Assembly (NCBI GenBank): GCA_025041175.1
Contig: JAKCFJ010000001.1
Location: 744,001 to 808,000 of the forward strand
From: Halobacteriales archaeon YIM A00010
GTDB taxonomy: Archaea; Halobacteriota; Halobacteria; Halobacteriales; Haloarculaceae
DNA: 64,000 nt
Direction: 5' to 3'
The stretch's first letter is position 1, and every line of letters begins with the position of its first letter. The position numbers and the translations under genes were made by a program. The notes beneath the pieces were generated by a model. The model saw nothing but the letters and a program-made list of their open reading frames with translations. It searched no databases and was not told the DNA's origin. Positions 16,905 through 24,956 of the stretch are shown here, piece after piece.

Positions 16905-18169
16905 TCACTCGATGCCGAGCGCGGCGGGAACGTCGAGCAGTCCTGCGCCGGCGTCGGTCTCCGACAGCCCGATCCCCTCGGCCGTCGACGCGAGTCGTTC
17001 GGCGGCCTCGGCGTTCGAATAGCCGTCGGCCATCAACATCCCACCAACACCAGCGACGTGCGGGCAGGCCATCGATGTCCCCGAGAGGGACTGATAGGAG
17101 CTAATGAACGAAAGATACGTCGAGCGGACCTCCGCTCCCGGCGCGACCAGATCGACCTCCGGTCCGGTCGAGGAGAACGAAGCGAGTTCGTCCTCGTTGG
17201 TCGTCGCCCCGACACCGACAACCTCGGGGTAGGCGGCCGGGTAGCTGACACAGTCGGTACAGGGACCGCTGTTACCCGTGGCCGCAACCAACAGCGTCCC
17301 CTGCTCGACAGCGTACCGGCAGGCGTCCCGAAGGAGCGTCGAATCCTGCCCCATGCCGAGGCTCATGCTCCCGACGTCCCACCCCTGCTGGGCGACGTAT
17401 TCGATCCCGGCAGCGATGTCCGCCACGCTGCCCGTGCCGAGCGCACTCAGCGCCTTCACGCCGTGTAGCGTCGCCCCGGGGGCCACACCGACGACGCCGT
17501 TCGTGTTATCGATGGCGGCCGCGATGCCGGCACAGTGGGTTCCGTGGCCGTTGTCGTCCTGCCAGTCCGGGATGAGTCCCCCCTGTGTGGTGGCCTGGTC
17601 GGCTTCGATCTCCTGCTCGACCGTTTTCCGCTTGCGTTTGGCGCGTTTCTGATCGCTCGAACTCGAAAGGATCCCGATCCCGAGCGTGAACAAATCTCCC
17701 TCGCCGATGTTTGCCCCGAGATCGGAGTGGGAGCCGTCGATACCGGTGTCGATGATGGCGATGTCGCCGCCACTACCCGTTCGCCCCTGCTCGTGAGCGA
17801 CGTCTCCATCGATGCGGTCGACACCCCACGGCACGCCCTGTTCGAACGCCTGTACGGCTTGATCCCGTTCGATGTAGCGCACTGAATTATTCTGCTGGAG
17901 AACCTGCACCGAACCGTCCGAAAGGAACAGCTCAGGGACCGAAACGGTCGCTGCCCCCCACGCGTACCTCCGGACAACTGTGGCATCGCTCGCCAGAGCG
18001 GCCGCGGCATCGAGCACCCCATCGTCCCGGTAGCCGATGTTGATCGACACGAGATCGTCCGGACTCCGTCAAGAATGCCGCCGACCAAACCTAGCGACCC
18101 AATGCCAGCAGCGGACCGAAGGACATCACGTCGGTTCGGATCAGAATTGTTGGAAGGGCTGTCTGTCAT
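16905..18169 (-). pseudogene. Subtilisin-like (S8) serine protease, frameshifted after the Tat signal
   Basis: The first ~35 codons from ATG 18169 give a Tat leader (NRRDVLRSAAGIGSLGLVGG). The frame is then lost by one base around 18068: in the protease frame a TGA immediately precedes RSPDDLVSINIGY. From there to 16905 the sequence is intact halolysin-type subtilase: short propeptide, IIDTGIDGSHSDL (Asp), DDNGHGTHCAGIAAA (His), AATGNSGP (oxyanion Asn) and SGTSMACPHVAGVGG (Ser). Translation from the internal GTG at 18050 would give a 381-residue protein without export signal. Either the gene is recently broken, the base call is wrong, or phase-variable frameshifting occurs. The native product would be an extracellular protease. 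Confidence 0.85.
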
Positions 18170-18347
18170 GTGTAACGACACAATAATCATCAATTCAAAA
18201 TCACATAAACATATCTAAATATATTATAAATAATGGAAAATAGTTATAGTATGGATACTGTATACGTAACCGGTAAAACACGTTCGAGCGCGGCAAGGGC
18301 AGCCGTCTCCGTCACTCCCATTCTCCATCTGCGGGTAGAGACGGCTG

Positions 18348-19475
18348 ATGACGGCGAATCTTTTCGCGCCGCTAACGTTGCGCGACACGACGCTCTCGAA
18401 CCGCGTGATGGTCTCTCCGATGTGCCAATACTCTTGTGAATCTCGTGATGGGGAGGCGACTGACTGGCATTTCGTTCACTTGGGGAGCCGAGCAGTCGGA
18501 GGAGCCGGTGTCGTGATGACCGAAGCGGCGGCGGTCGAGCCACGGGGACGCATCACGCCCCAGGATCTGGGCATCTGGGGGGCGGAACACGCCGATGCGC
18601 TCTCCCCGATCGCGTCGTTCGTCCGAGAGCAGGGGAGCAGTCCGGCGATCCAATTGGCTCACGCCGGTCGGAAGGCGTCGAAGCGCCGTCCGTGGGAGGG
18701 GAGCACGCCGCTCGACCCGGACGACAGTGGGTGGGAGGTGATCGCTCCTAGCGCCGCCCCGTGGCCCTACGAGGGCGAAGCGCCGCCGACGCGTGCGATG
18801 ACACAGGACGACATCGAGACCGTCATCGACGCGTTCGAGACCGCTGCGAGGAACGCGCTCGCTGCGGGGTTCGAGATCGCGGAGATCCACGCCGCCCACG
18901 GCTACCTCCTCCACGAGTTCCTCTCGCCCGTCACGAATCGACGGACGGACGACTACGGTGGAAGCTTCGAGAACCGCAGCCGGCTCCTCCGCGAGGTGGC
19001 GACCGTCGTGCGGTCGGTCTGGCCCGACGATCGGCCGGTGTTCGTTCGGATCTCCGCGACTGATTGGTTGCCCGACCGGGACGCGTGGACCCTCGAGGAG
19101 TCGATCCGTCTGGCGGACCACCTCGCTGCGAGCGGGGTGGATCTGATCGATGTGAGCGGCGGGGGGATCCACCCCGACCAGCAGCTTCCCGAGACCGGTC
19201 CGGGCTACCAGACGGCCTACGCCGAGCGGATCGGTGAGCAGACGAGCGAGGAGATCGCTGTGGGTGCCGTCGGTGGTATCACGACGCCCGAGCACGCCGA
19301 CGCGGTCGTCCGAACCGGACAGGCTGACCTCGCCATCGTCGGCCGGGAACACCTCCGTGATCCGCAGTTCGCGCTCAACGCCGCGTCGAAACTCGACGCC
19401 AGTGGCGTCACACCCCCGCCGCAGTATCGGCGGGGATACCTCGACCTCGCGAGTAATACTGTCGGACAGAGGTGA
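18348..19475 (+). CDS. NADH:flavin oxidoreductase (old yellow enzyme, YqjM-like)
   Basis: This 375-residue FMN-binding TIM barrel contains NRVMVSPMCQYSCESRDGEA (the Cys typical of the YqjM subclass), GAGVVMTEAAAVEPRGRIT and IQLAHAGRKAS. It also has the active-site pair AAHGYLLHEFLSP and NRRTDDYGGSFENRSR, and late Gly motifs AVGGITTPEHAD and VGREHLRDP. Such enzymes reduce activated C=C bonds using NAD(P)H. The usual family ending is close to QYRRGY; here the protein runs on for LDLASNTVGQR, of which the last codons and the TGA lie in the type A repeat element that starts at 19458. Confidence 0.88.
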   Translation: MTANLFAPLTLRDTTLSNRVMVSPMCQYSCESRDGEATDWHFVHLGSRAVGGAGVVMTEAAAVEPRGRITPQDLGIWGAEHADALSPIASFVREQGSSPAIQLAHAGRKASKRRPWEGSTPLDPDDSGWEVIAPSAAPWPYEGEAPPTRAMTQDDIETVIDAFETAARNALAAGFEIAEIHAAHGYLLHEFLSPVTNRRTDDYGGSFENRSRLLREVATVVRSVWPDDRPVFVRISATDWLPDRDAWTLEESIRLADHLAASGVDLIDVSGGGIHPDQQLPETGPGYQTAYAERIGEQTSEEIAVGAVGGITTPEHADAVVRTGQADLAIVGREHLRDPQFALNAASKLDASGVTPPPQYRRGYLDLASNTVGQR

Positions 19476-19554
19476 TTGAATATCGGATGCTGGTGAGCCG
19501 CCAGACAGAAGTTGGATATTCCGTCTCGATCCGTCCGTGGCTCTGTCCGACAGT
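19458..19554. repeat. Type A inverted-repeat element, 97 bp
   Basis: It begins ACTGTCGGACAGAG and ends with the exact reverse complement. The interior contains CCGCCAGACAG, the reverse strand of the core seen at 49274 and 59315. It provides the stop codon of the flavin oxidoreductase gene on its left side. Confidence 0.85.
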
Positions 19555-19624
19555 ATGAATAGCCAACGCTCAGTCTCGCTGTGTTCCCCGGTGTTTTCAA
19601 GAAAGCAGTCTTCGATGGGAATAG

Positions 19625-20290
19625 ATGCACGTACTCGTCAACGCCGCGATGAGCGCGGACGGCAAACTCGCAACCCATCGACGCGAGCAGCTTCGTATCA
19701 GCGGGGACGCCGACTTCGCCCGCGTCGATCGCAGACGGGCTGAATCCGACGCGGTCATGGTGGGCGTCGGAACGGTGCTGGCTGACGATCCGTCTCTCGT
19801 CCGGTTCGACCACGAGCGTCGGGCCGAGACCGACGCCACGGGGGTTCCTGCCCGCGTCGTCGCAGACTCGCGGGGGCGGACCCCGCTAGACGCCGCGCTG
19901 TGCGATGGTGACGCGCCGACGTACCTGCTCACCAGCGAAGCCGTTTCTCGGGATCGGCGCGGCGCGTTTCGAGACGCCGGCGCGCAGGTCGTTGTCGCTG
20001 GCACCGAACGCGTCGATCTCACCGACGCGCTCACCCAACTCGAACGCGAGGGAATCGAGCAGCTACTGGTCGAAGGCGGTGGCGAACTGATCTTTTCGTG
20101 TTTCGACGCGGGACTCGTCGACGAACTCTCCGTCTACGTCGGGCCGCTCGTCATCGGCGGCCGGGACGCCCCGACGCTTGCCGACGGCGAGGGCTTTCTC
20201 GGTGAGTTTCCCGGGTTGTCACTCGCCAGCGTCGAACGACTCGACGACGGCGTCGTGCTCCGGTGGCGCATCGAAAACGAACGGCTGTGA
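19625..20290 (+). CDS. RibD C-terminal-type pyrimidine reductase (archaeal riboflavin pathway)
   Basis: This 221-residue dihydrofolate-reductase-like fold reads MHVLVNAAMSADGKLATHRR at its start, then VMVGVGTVLADDPSL, then LLVEGGGELIFSCFDAGLVD. In archaea this stand-alone enzyme reduces 2,5-diamino-6-ribosylamino-4(3H)-pyrimidinone 5'-phosphate with NAD(P)H, an early riboflavin and F420 precursor step. The bacterial deaminase domain is absent, as expected. No other riboflavin gene is adjacent. The downstream side is a nested repeat. Confidence 0.88.
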   Translation: MHVLVNAAMSADGKLATHRREQLRISGDADFARVDRRRAESDAVMVGVGTVLADDPSLVRFDHERRAETDATGVPARVVADSRGRTPLDAALCDGDAPTYLLTSEAVSRDRRGAFRDAGAQVVVAGTERVDLTDALTQLEREGIEQLLVEGGGELIFSCFDAGLVDELSVYVGPLVIGGRDAPTLADGEGFLGEFPGLSLASVERLDDGVVLRWRIENERL

Positions 20291-20314
20291 GTTGCGTTCC
20301 GTGCCGGACGGTTC

Positions 20315-20534
20315 ATAGGGACTGTTGTGGTTCCATCCCGCCGTGGCGACACAGAACGGGCCGTGAAACCCCAGAGCCGTCGTCACACTGTCGGTCATCC
20401 TTCCGTACACCGGCAGTGGACGCTTCGGGATCGTGGAGCACGCCGCTGTCTGCACCGGCGACCGAGTGGTCACAGACCGATGACCGACAGTATCAGTCAC
20501 CGACCGTGCCGAACATACTCACAACAGTCCCTAT
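20315..20534. repeat. Composite inverted-repeat element with a second element inserted
   Basis: The outer ends ATAGGGACTGTTGTG and CACAACAGTCCCTAT are perfect 15-bp inverted repeats. The interior is split by a 105-bp element at 20387-20491. Removing the insert leaves an element of about 115 bp. The right end overlaps the stop codon of the minus-strand gene that ends at 20534. This outer type occurs only once in the window. Confidence 0.85.
20387..20491. repeat. ACTGTCGGTCAT inverted-repeat element (105 bp) inside another element
   Basis: The ends are ACTGTCGGTCATC and GATGACCGACAGT. It has the same length as, and shares interior stretches (TTCGGGATC, TCACAGACCGAT) with, the copy at 54558-54662. 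Its position inside the outer ATAGGGACTG element shows it inserted later. Confidence 0.85.
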
Positions 20535-20824
20535 CAGTGGCTGTGGCCGGTTGCTTCGGCGAACGACACGCCGAAGCGCTCTTCGAACAACGACATCATC
20601 CGGTCTTCGACCGGCGACAGGTCGTCGCCTATCTCGTCCTCGCCGTGGTGGACCAGCGCGTGGATGCGCTGGGCACACGAAAGAACGAGGATGTCACCGA
20701 CCACTTCAGCCGTCGTCTCCCCCCCATCCGAAAGCACGTCGAACAGCGGCTCCGGTAGTGAGATCTCTTCGTCCCCGTCCGGGCCCGCGATCGTGATGAC
20801 AACGTCGTCTGATTCTGTCGTCAT
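20534..20824 (-). CDS. Conserved haloarchaeal small acidic protein
   Basis: The 96 residues start MTTESDDVVITIAGPDGDEE and read as one compact domain: strands in DVVITIAGPDGDEEISLPEP, then helices around ETTAEVVGDILVLSCAQR and IHALVHHGEDEIGDDLSP. The C-terminus ends in His-rich GHSH. A family from memory cannot be named securely; function is unknown. An upstream in-frame start at 20935 would add 37 Arg-rich residues and is not supported. The TGA overlaps the end of the composite repeat element. Confidence 0.65.
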   Translation of the reverse strand: MTTESDDVVITIAGPDGDEEISLPEPLFDVLSDGGETTAEVVGDILVLSCAQRIHALVHHGEDEIGDDLSPVEDRMMSLFEERFGVSFAEATGHSH

Positions 20825-20941
20825 ACCCCCCGTTTGACCGACGACCACTAACCTCTGTTGGGTGCGGAATGGCTGAACGGGATGCGATTGGGATCTGGCG
20901 GTCGTTCGAACGGCGCTGTGTCGATCGGGTGACACGAGGCG

Positions 20942-21988
20942 TTAGTCGACCGATTCGGCGGCTGCTACTTCGGCTTCTCGGGAGCTCTCCCGGTCAAGCT
21001 GGTCGAGGTAGTCGTCCGCGTCGAGCGCGGCTTTGACGCCCATTCCACCGGCGGTTGCGGCCTGTTGGTAGTGGAAATCGACCACGTCACCGGCACCGAA
21101 AATACCATCCACGTCGGTGCTGGTTTGGCCGCTCCCCCGGCCGCCGTGAGTGGTGATGTATCCCTCCTCGTCGGTTTGCACGGCCGTTCCCTCGAGATAC
21201 CCGGTGTTCGGGGTGTGGCCGATGGCGAGGAAGACGGCTCCAACGTCGAGGTCGGTGGTCTGGGTGCCCGGTTCGTCGAGCTTCTCGGCGGGGTAGCCCG
21301 AATCGTTGTGCGCGAGCGTGGCGTGGGAGACGCCCGCCTCCTGTTCGCCGTGAATCTCGGTCAACTCGGTGTTGCGCATGATTTCGATCTCGCCGGCATC
21401 GGCCTTTTCCTCGACGCGGTCGACCCAATACTGCTCGGCACGGAACTCCTCTCGGCGGTGGGCGAGATACACTTTCGAGGCGAACTTCGTGAGGAAGCTG
21501 GCTTCCTCCATCGCGGCGTCGCCGCCCCCAACGACGAGCATCTCCTCGCCCCGGAAGAAGGCACCGTCACACGTCGCACACGTCGAGACGCCGTACCCCA
21601 TCAGCTCATCCTCGCCGGGAACGCCGAGGGTCCGCGCGCTCGCCCCCGAAGCGACGATTACCGCGTCGGCGGTGTAGGTCGTTCCGTCCTTGCACTCGAT
21701 CCGGAACGGCCGATCGCTGTCGTCGATTTCGGTGACGACGCCGTGTTCGATCTCGGCCCCGAAGCGGGTCGCCTGCTCTTTCATCCGGTCGACCAGCTCG
21801 GGCCCGGAGATCCCTTCCGGAAAGCCCGGATAGTTGGCGACATCGGTCGTGAGCGTGAGCTGTCCGCCTGGTTCGGTCCCTTCGATCACGAGTGGCTCGT
21901 TGTTCGAGCGGCCGGCGTAGATCGCAGCAGATAGGCCGGCGATCCCCGTTCCCGTGATAATGAGCCGTCGGTGCGTGGCGTCAGTCAT
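20942..21988 (-). CDS. trxB: Thioredoxin-disulfide reductase
   Basis: This 348-residue flavoprotein has an N-terminal FAD Rossmann motif (TGTGIAGLSAAIYAGR), the redox-active CATC in STCATCDGAFFRGEE near residue 137, an NAD(P)H-binding VVGGGDAAMEEASFL and a C-terminal FAD-binding FGAGDVVDFHYQQAATAGGMG. It keeps thioredoxins reduced in the cytoplasm. The C-terminal ~25 residues are an acidic extension. Its partner thioredoxin is not in the window. Confidence 0.92.
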   Translation of the reverse strand: MTDATHRRLIITGTGIAGLSAAIYAGRSNNEPLVIEGTEPGGQLTLTTDVANYPGFPEGISGPELVDRMKEQATRFGAEIEHGVVTEIDDSDRPFRIECKDGTTYTADAVIVASGASARTLGVPGEDELMGYGVSTCATCDGAFFRGEEMLVVGGGDAAMEEASFLTKFASKVYLAHRREEFRAEQYWVDRVEEKADAGEIEIMRNTELTEIHGEQEAGVSHATLAHNDSGYPAEKLDEPGTQTTDLDVGAVFLAIGHTPNTGYLEGTAVQTDEEGYITTHGGRGSGQTSTDVDGIFGAGDVVDFHYQQAATAGGMGVKAALDADDYLDQLDRESSREAEVAAAESVD

Positions 21989-22110
21989 CAGTACCAGTAG
22001 TAGCCGCTGGTGGCATTTGTAGCTTGTTCAATCCCGAGGGGATTCCGGTATCTCGGTCACGGAACGGCGTTCGACACCGGTATGGTGGTTCACGCTTCCA
22101 AATGCTCCGT

Positions 22111-22551
22111 TTACCGTCTGTACACGAAGTGGGGCAGGAGGAACAGCACAAAACCTAGACCGAACAGCGCACACCCGACAGCAACGAACGAAGTCGTCGC
22201 TGCGCTCCCCTCACCTGTGTATATTATTTCGAACGTGTAGTAGCTGCCCTGGTACTCGACCGCGTTGTTGGCGTAAAACGCTAGGTCGCTCCTGCTGATT
22301 GGTGCCGATTGTCCGTTGATAGGTTCTTCCGAATCAGTAGTGGTTCGGTCAAAGATGTCCTTTTGTGATGATGAAAGGTTCTCGTACGGTACTGCTCCGT
22401 TCACGGACGAACTCTCGGTATCGACCTGAACTGCGTATGAAGACGACTGAAATTCGGTGTAGACGGAGAAGCTCACGACGGCGATCCCGACGAGAAGCAT
22501 TCCGATGGCAACTGCCTGAACGGCCGTGCCCAGGTTGATCTTCCGTAGCAT
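22111..22551 (-). CDS. Haloarchaeal membrane protein, two spans
   Basis: This 146-residue protein has one hydrophobic span near the N-terminus (VAIGMLLVGIAVVSFSVY) and a second near the C-terminus (FVAVGCALFGLGFVLFLL). In between is an extracellular loop of about 80 residues with NLSSSQ and EYQGSYY elements shared by a common haloarchaeal family of unknown function. It is monocistronic, divergent from the DUF357 gene. No enzymatic motif is visible. Confidence 0.7.
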   Translation of the reverse strand: MLRKINLGTAVQAVAIGMLLVGIAVVSFSVYTEFQSSSYAVQVDTESSSVNGAVPYENLSSSQKDIFDRTTTDSEEPINGQSAPISRSDLAFYANNAVEYQGSYYTFEIIYTGEGSAATTSFVAVGCALFGLGFVLFLLPHFVYRR

Positions 22552-22759
22552 ATTGCCCCGTGTATTCTATTCGTCGTGAACGTTCCGGTTTGTAGTAACG
22601 ATTCGCCGAGTCGCTCACGCAATGAGGGGACAGAGGGGGAGCGTTTCCTCTATCAGTCTTCACTGCGACCTGAGTGGTCGGAATCTCGATCCTATCGCAC
22701 GGACGCTACGGACCCGTCGGATCCAAACCATTAATCGGACATCCGGGCTGACGTTGAGT

Positions 22760-23044
22760 ATGGCCGCGGATCTCGAAGAAAAGACTGATCGGTACGAGCG
22801 GCTGTTGGCCCAGGCGCTTGAGGAAGCCACGATCACCCCACCGGAGGGGACCCCGTTGGGCCGGAGCGCGGCCGAGTGCCAGGAGATGGCCCGCTCGTAC
22901 CTCGAGGACGGGCGGCATTTCCGCGAGCAAGGCGACGCCGTGAACGCGCTGGCGGCGTTCTCTTATGGGCATGCGTGGCTCGACGCGGGCGCTCGGATCG
23001 GGCTGTTCGACGTGCCGACCGACGGCCACCTCTTCACGGTGTGA
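22760..23044 (+). CDS. DUF357 family protein
   Basis: This 94-residue all-helical protein reads MAADLEEKTDRYERLLAQAL, then CQEMARSYLEDGRHFREQGD, then the hallmark ALAAFSYGHAWLDAGARIGL. The pattern is the archaeal DUF357 family, whose role is unknown. The ATG at 22760 is chosen over an in-frame upstream start at 22622, which would add 46 unrelated residues. It is convergent with the symporter unit. Confidence 0.85.
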   Translation: MAADLEEKTDRYERLLAQALEEATITPPEGTPLGRSAAECQEMARSYLEDGRHFREQGDAVNALAAFSYGHAWLDAGARIGLFDVPTDGHLFTV

Positions 23045-23050
23045 CCCGGC

Positions 23051-23167
23051 CTACACGATGTCGTACTCGGCCAACACCGCGTATATCTCGTACAGAAAAA
23101 GGAGACCGACGAGCGCGATCGATCCCCACGTGGCTACCGCAAAGACAGTCGGTCCGATCGTGATCAC
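23051..23167 (-). CDS. 38-aa single-span membrane protein coupled to the symporter
   Basis: The frame from GTG 23167 reads MITIGPTVFAVATWGSIALV, then GLLFLYEIYAVLAEYDIV and TAG. It is almost entirely one transmembrane helix. Its start codon overlaps the stop of the symporter gene by four bases (GTGA), so translation is coupled. Small hydrophobic partners of sodium/solute symporters (YhdT/DUF997, DUF3311) are known in bacteria, usually encoded upstream and longer; the role here as an accessory subunit is inference from position and topology. Confidence 0.7.
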   Translation of the reverse strand: MITIGPTVFAVATWGSIALVGLLFLYEIYAVLAEYDIV

Positions 23168-24663
23168 CGACCATCACCCCCTCTGGCATCGTCGGCCGGG
23201 TCGTCCAGCCGCGTGATCGTCCGGTCGAGCTGATCGAAATCGACCCGGGTCTGACCCACGACCGCTGCGAGGCCCGTCACGCCACCCGATACGATCGCGG
23301 CACCCAGGAACGATCCGAAATACGACGCAGTCGGAAGGGACAGCTCCGTGGCCGAGAGCAACGGACGGGCGACCGGAAAGAACACCACCCCCACGAGCAG
23401 TCCGGCGAGGCTCGCCACCAGCGCGCCCCGACCGGACAGCCGTCTCGCGTACAGCCCGGCCAACAAGGGGATGAACGTCGCCACGGCGAGCAGATCTGCC
23501 ACGAAAAAGAGCGTGAGCACACTGTACCCCTGTGCACCGATCACGATCGATGCGAGCGCAACGACAACGGTCAGAATCCGCGCGCTGGTGGTGAGCGTGT
23601 CGTCATCCAGATCGAGTACCCGAGGAAGATCGGCGGTCACGACGCTCGAAAGCGCGTTGAAGAGCGTATCTGCGCTGCTCATCACGAGCAACACGGCGAG
23701 GATGACGATTCCGAGCACGACCGCGTCGGGAAACACCTCCATCACCACGAGAAAGAAGGCGATACTCGCGTTGCCGTCCACGAGACCCAATCCCGAGGCG
23801 GCCAGCCCGAACAGCCCGGCGAGAAACACCATCGGAACGACCGCGACGGCCGTCACGAGAAACGACCGCGTGAGCACCCGCTCGTTTTCGGCCGCGTAGA
23901 CGCGCTGCCACCACGCTTGGTTCAGCATCTCCGCGCCGAGCACCGACACGGCGATGTACACGCCCGATTTCACGCCCGTAACGAACCCAAGATCCAACAG
24001 CTGGGGGTTCGACGCCGTCACCGTCTCGTAGACGGCGTGGGTCCCACCGAGTTCGAGCAGCGCGACGCCGAAGCTAACCGCCAGAAGCGGAAGGATCACC
24101 AACGCCTGCACGGTGTCGGTGAAAATGCTCGCGCGAAGCCCCCCGTACGTGGTGTACGCGAGGACGAACGCCCCGATCAGACCCGCAGTCTGCCACATCG
24201 GGATCCCCGCAACGAGCGCGAGCGCGCCCGTGATCCCCGTCATTTCTGCCGCGAGAAACACGAACATGTAGCCGATACTCACGACGAGCACGTATCCGTA
24301 CATCGCCCGCCCGAACCGGGCGTAGGTGTACTCCGCCAGCGTGTGTCCCGCCGGGATCAGCTGCCGGATGCGTGGACCGACCACCGCGTACACCACCATC
24401 GGAAGGGCACTCCCGACCGCGTATCCCAGCACCGCGGTGATGCCGCCGAACGCAGCACCCGCCTCTGCGGGCGACAGTAGGATCCACGCCCCCATGCCCG
24501 ATGCGACGAGTGTCGCCGTGAGCGTCCCCGTTCCGGCGCTGTCCCGCGCGCTGATGTAATCCTCCACGCTGTCGATCCGACCGCGCACGAACCACATCCC
24601 CAGCACCGACACCCCACCGACCACGAGCGCCGTCACACCGAGCGCGACCGACGCGGAAATCAC
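23164..24663 (-). CDS. Sodium:solute symporter (SSS family)
   Basis: This 499-residue protein shows about 13 hydrophobic spans typical of the SSS family, which import solutes (proline, pantothenate, sugars, carboxylates) with sodium. The early segment DSVEDYISARDSAGTGTLTA matches the family's first loop, and LAEYTYARFG, GGLRASIFTDTVQALVILP and LVMSSADTLFNALSS match known conserved blocks around the sodium site. The start is a GTG. The substrate is not deducible. It is followed without gap by the 38-aa membrane partner. The C-terminal tail is acidic (DDPADDARGGDGR). Confidence 0.88.
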   Translation of the reverse strand: MISASVALGVTALVVGGVSVLGMWFVRGRIDSVEDYISARDSAGTGTLTATLVASGMGAWILLSPAEAGAAFGGITAVLGYAVGSALPMVVYAVVGPRIRQLIPAGHTLAEYTYARFGRAMYGYVLVVSIGYMFVFLAAEMTGITGALALVAGIPMWQTAGLIGAFVLAYTTYGGLRASIFTDTVQALVILPLLAVSFGVALLELGGTHAVYETVTASNPQLLDLGFVTGVKSGVYIAVSVLGAEMLNQAWWQRVYAAENERVLTRSFLVTAVAVVPMVFLAGLFGLAASGLGLVDGNASIAFFLVVMEVFPDAVVLGIVILAVLLVMSSADTLFNALSSVVTADLPRVLDLDDDTLTTSARILTVVVALASIVIGAQGYSVLTLFFVADLLAVATFIPLLAGLYARRLSGRGALVASLAGLLVGVVFFPVARPLLSATELSLPTASYFGSFLGAAIVSGGVTGLAAVVGQTRVDFDQLDRTITRLDDPADDARGGDGR

Positions 24664-24860
24664 TCACGAGCACCTCTCCGAAACATTACCCAGTGATATC
24701 TCTTGGCGATACATAGGTGTGGTGACTGGGACCGCTGACAACGAAACATTGATATTGATGGTCGATACCACACCCCACCGTGTTCGATCGCCGCCAGTTC
24801 GAATAACTCAGAATTATTCCGCCGCAGTCGGTTGATTTTCCGCCTTCATGGAACGAAACC

Positions 24861-24946
24861 TTTATATGCCTTACGGACTTACTGTGAGTAAGGCGATGGG
24901 TGCGGCGACGGGTTCTCGATTTATTTACCCGCGAGCCGCGCCCATC
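24861..24946 (+). promoter_or_regulatory. Promoter region of tfb with two TATA boxes and dyads
   Basis: An upstream TATA box TTTATAT (24861-24867) follows a BRE-like GAAAC. A second TATA-like TTTATTTAC (24920-24928) precedes the ATG by about 30 bases. The second box is enclosed by an inverted repeat, GATGGGTGCGGC (24895-24906) and GCCGCGCCCATC (24935-24946), which differ at one base. Between the two boxes lies CTTACTGTGAGTAAG (24878-24892), a palindrome with CTTAC half-sites. The arrangement suggests regulated, possibly auto-regulated, transcription of tfb. Confidence 0.6.
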
Positions 24947-24956
24947 AGGTGTAATC

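Noticed and set aside
20315-20534. Composite repeat considered as a tRNA or integration site
   Set aside because: No cloverleaf or TPsiC-like box is present, and no integrase gene is near; the perfect inverted ends fit a mobile element better.
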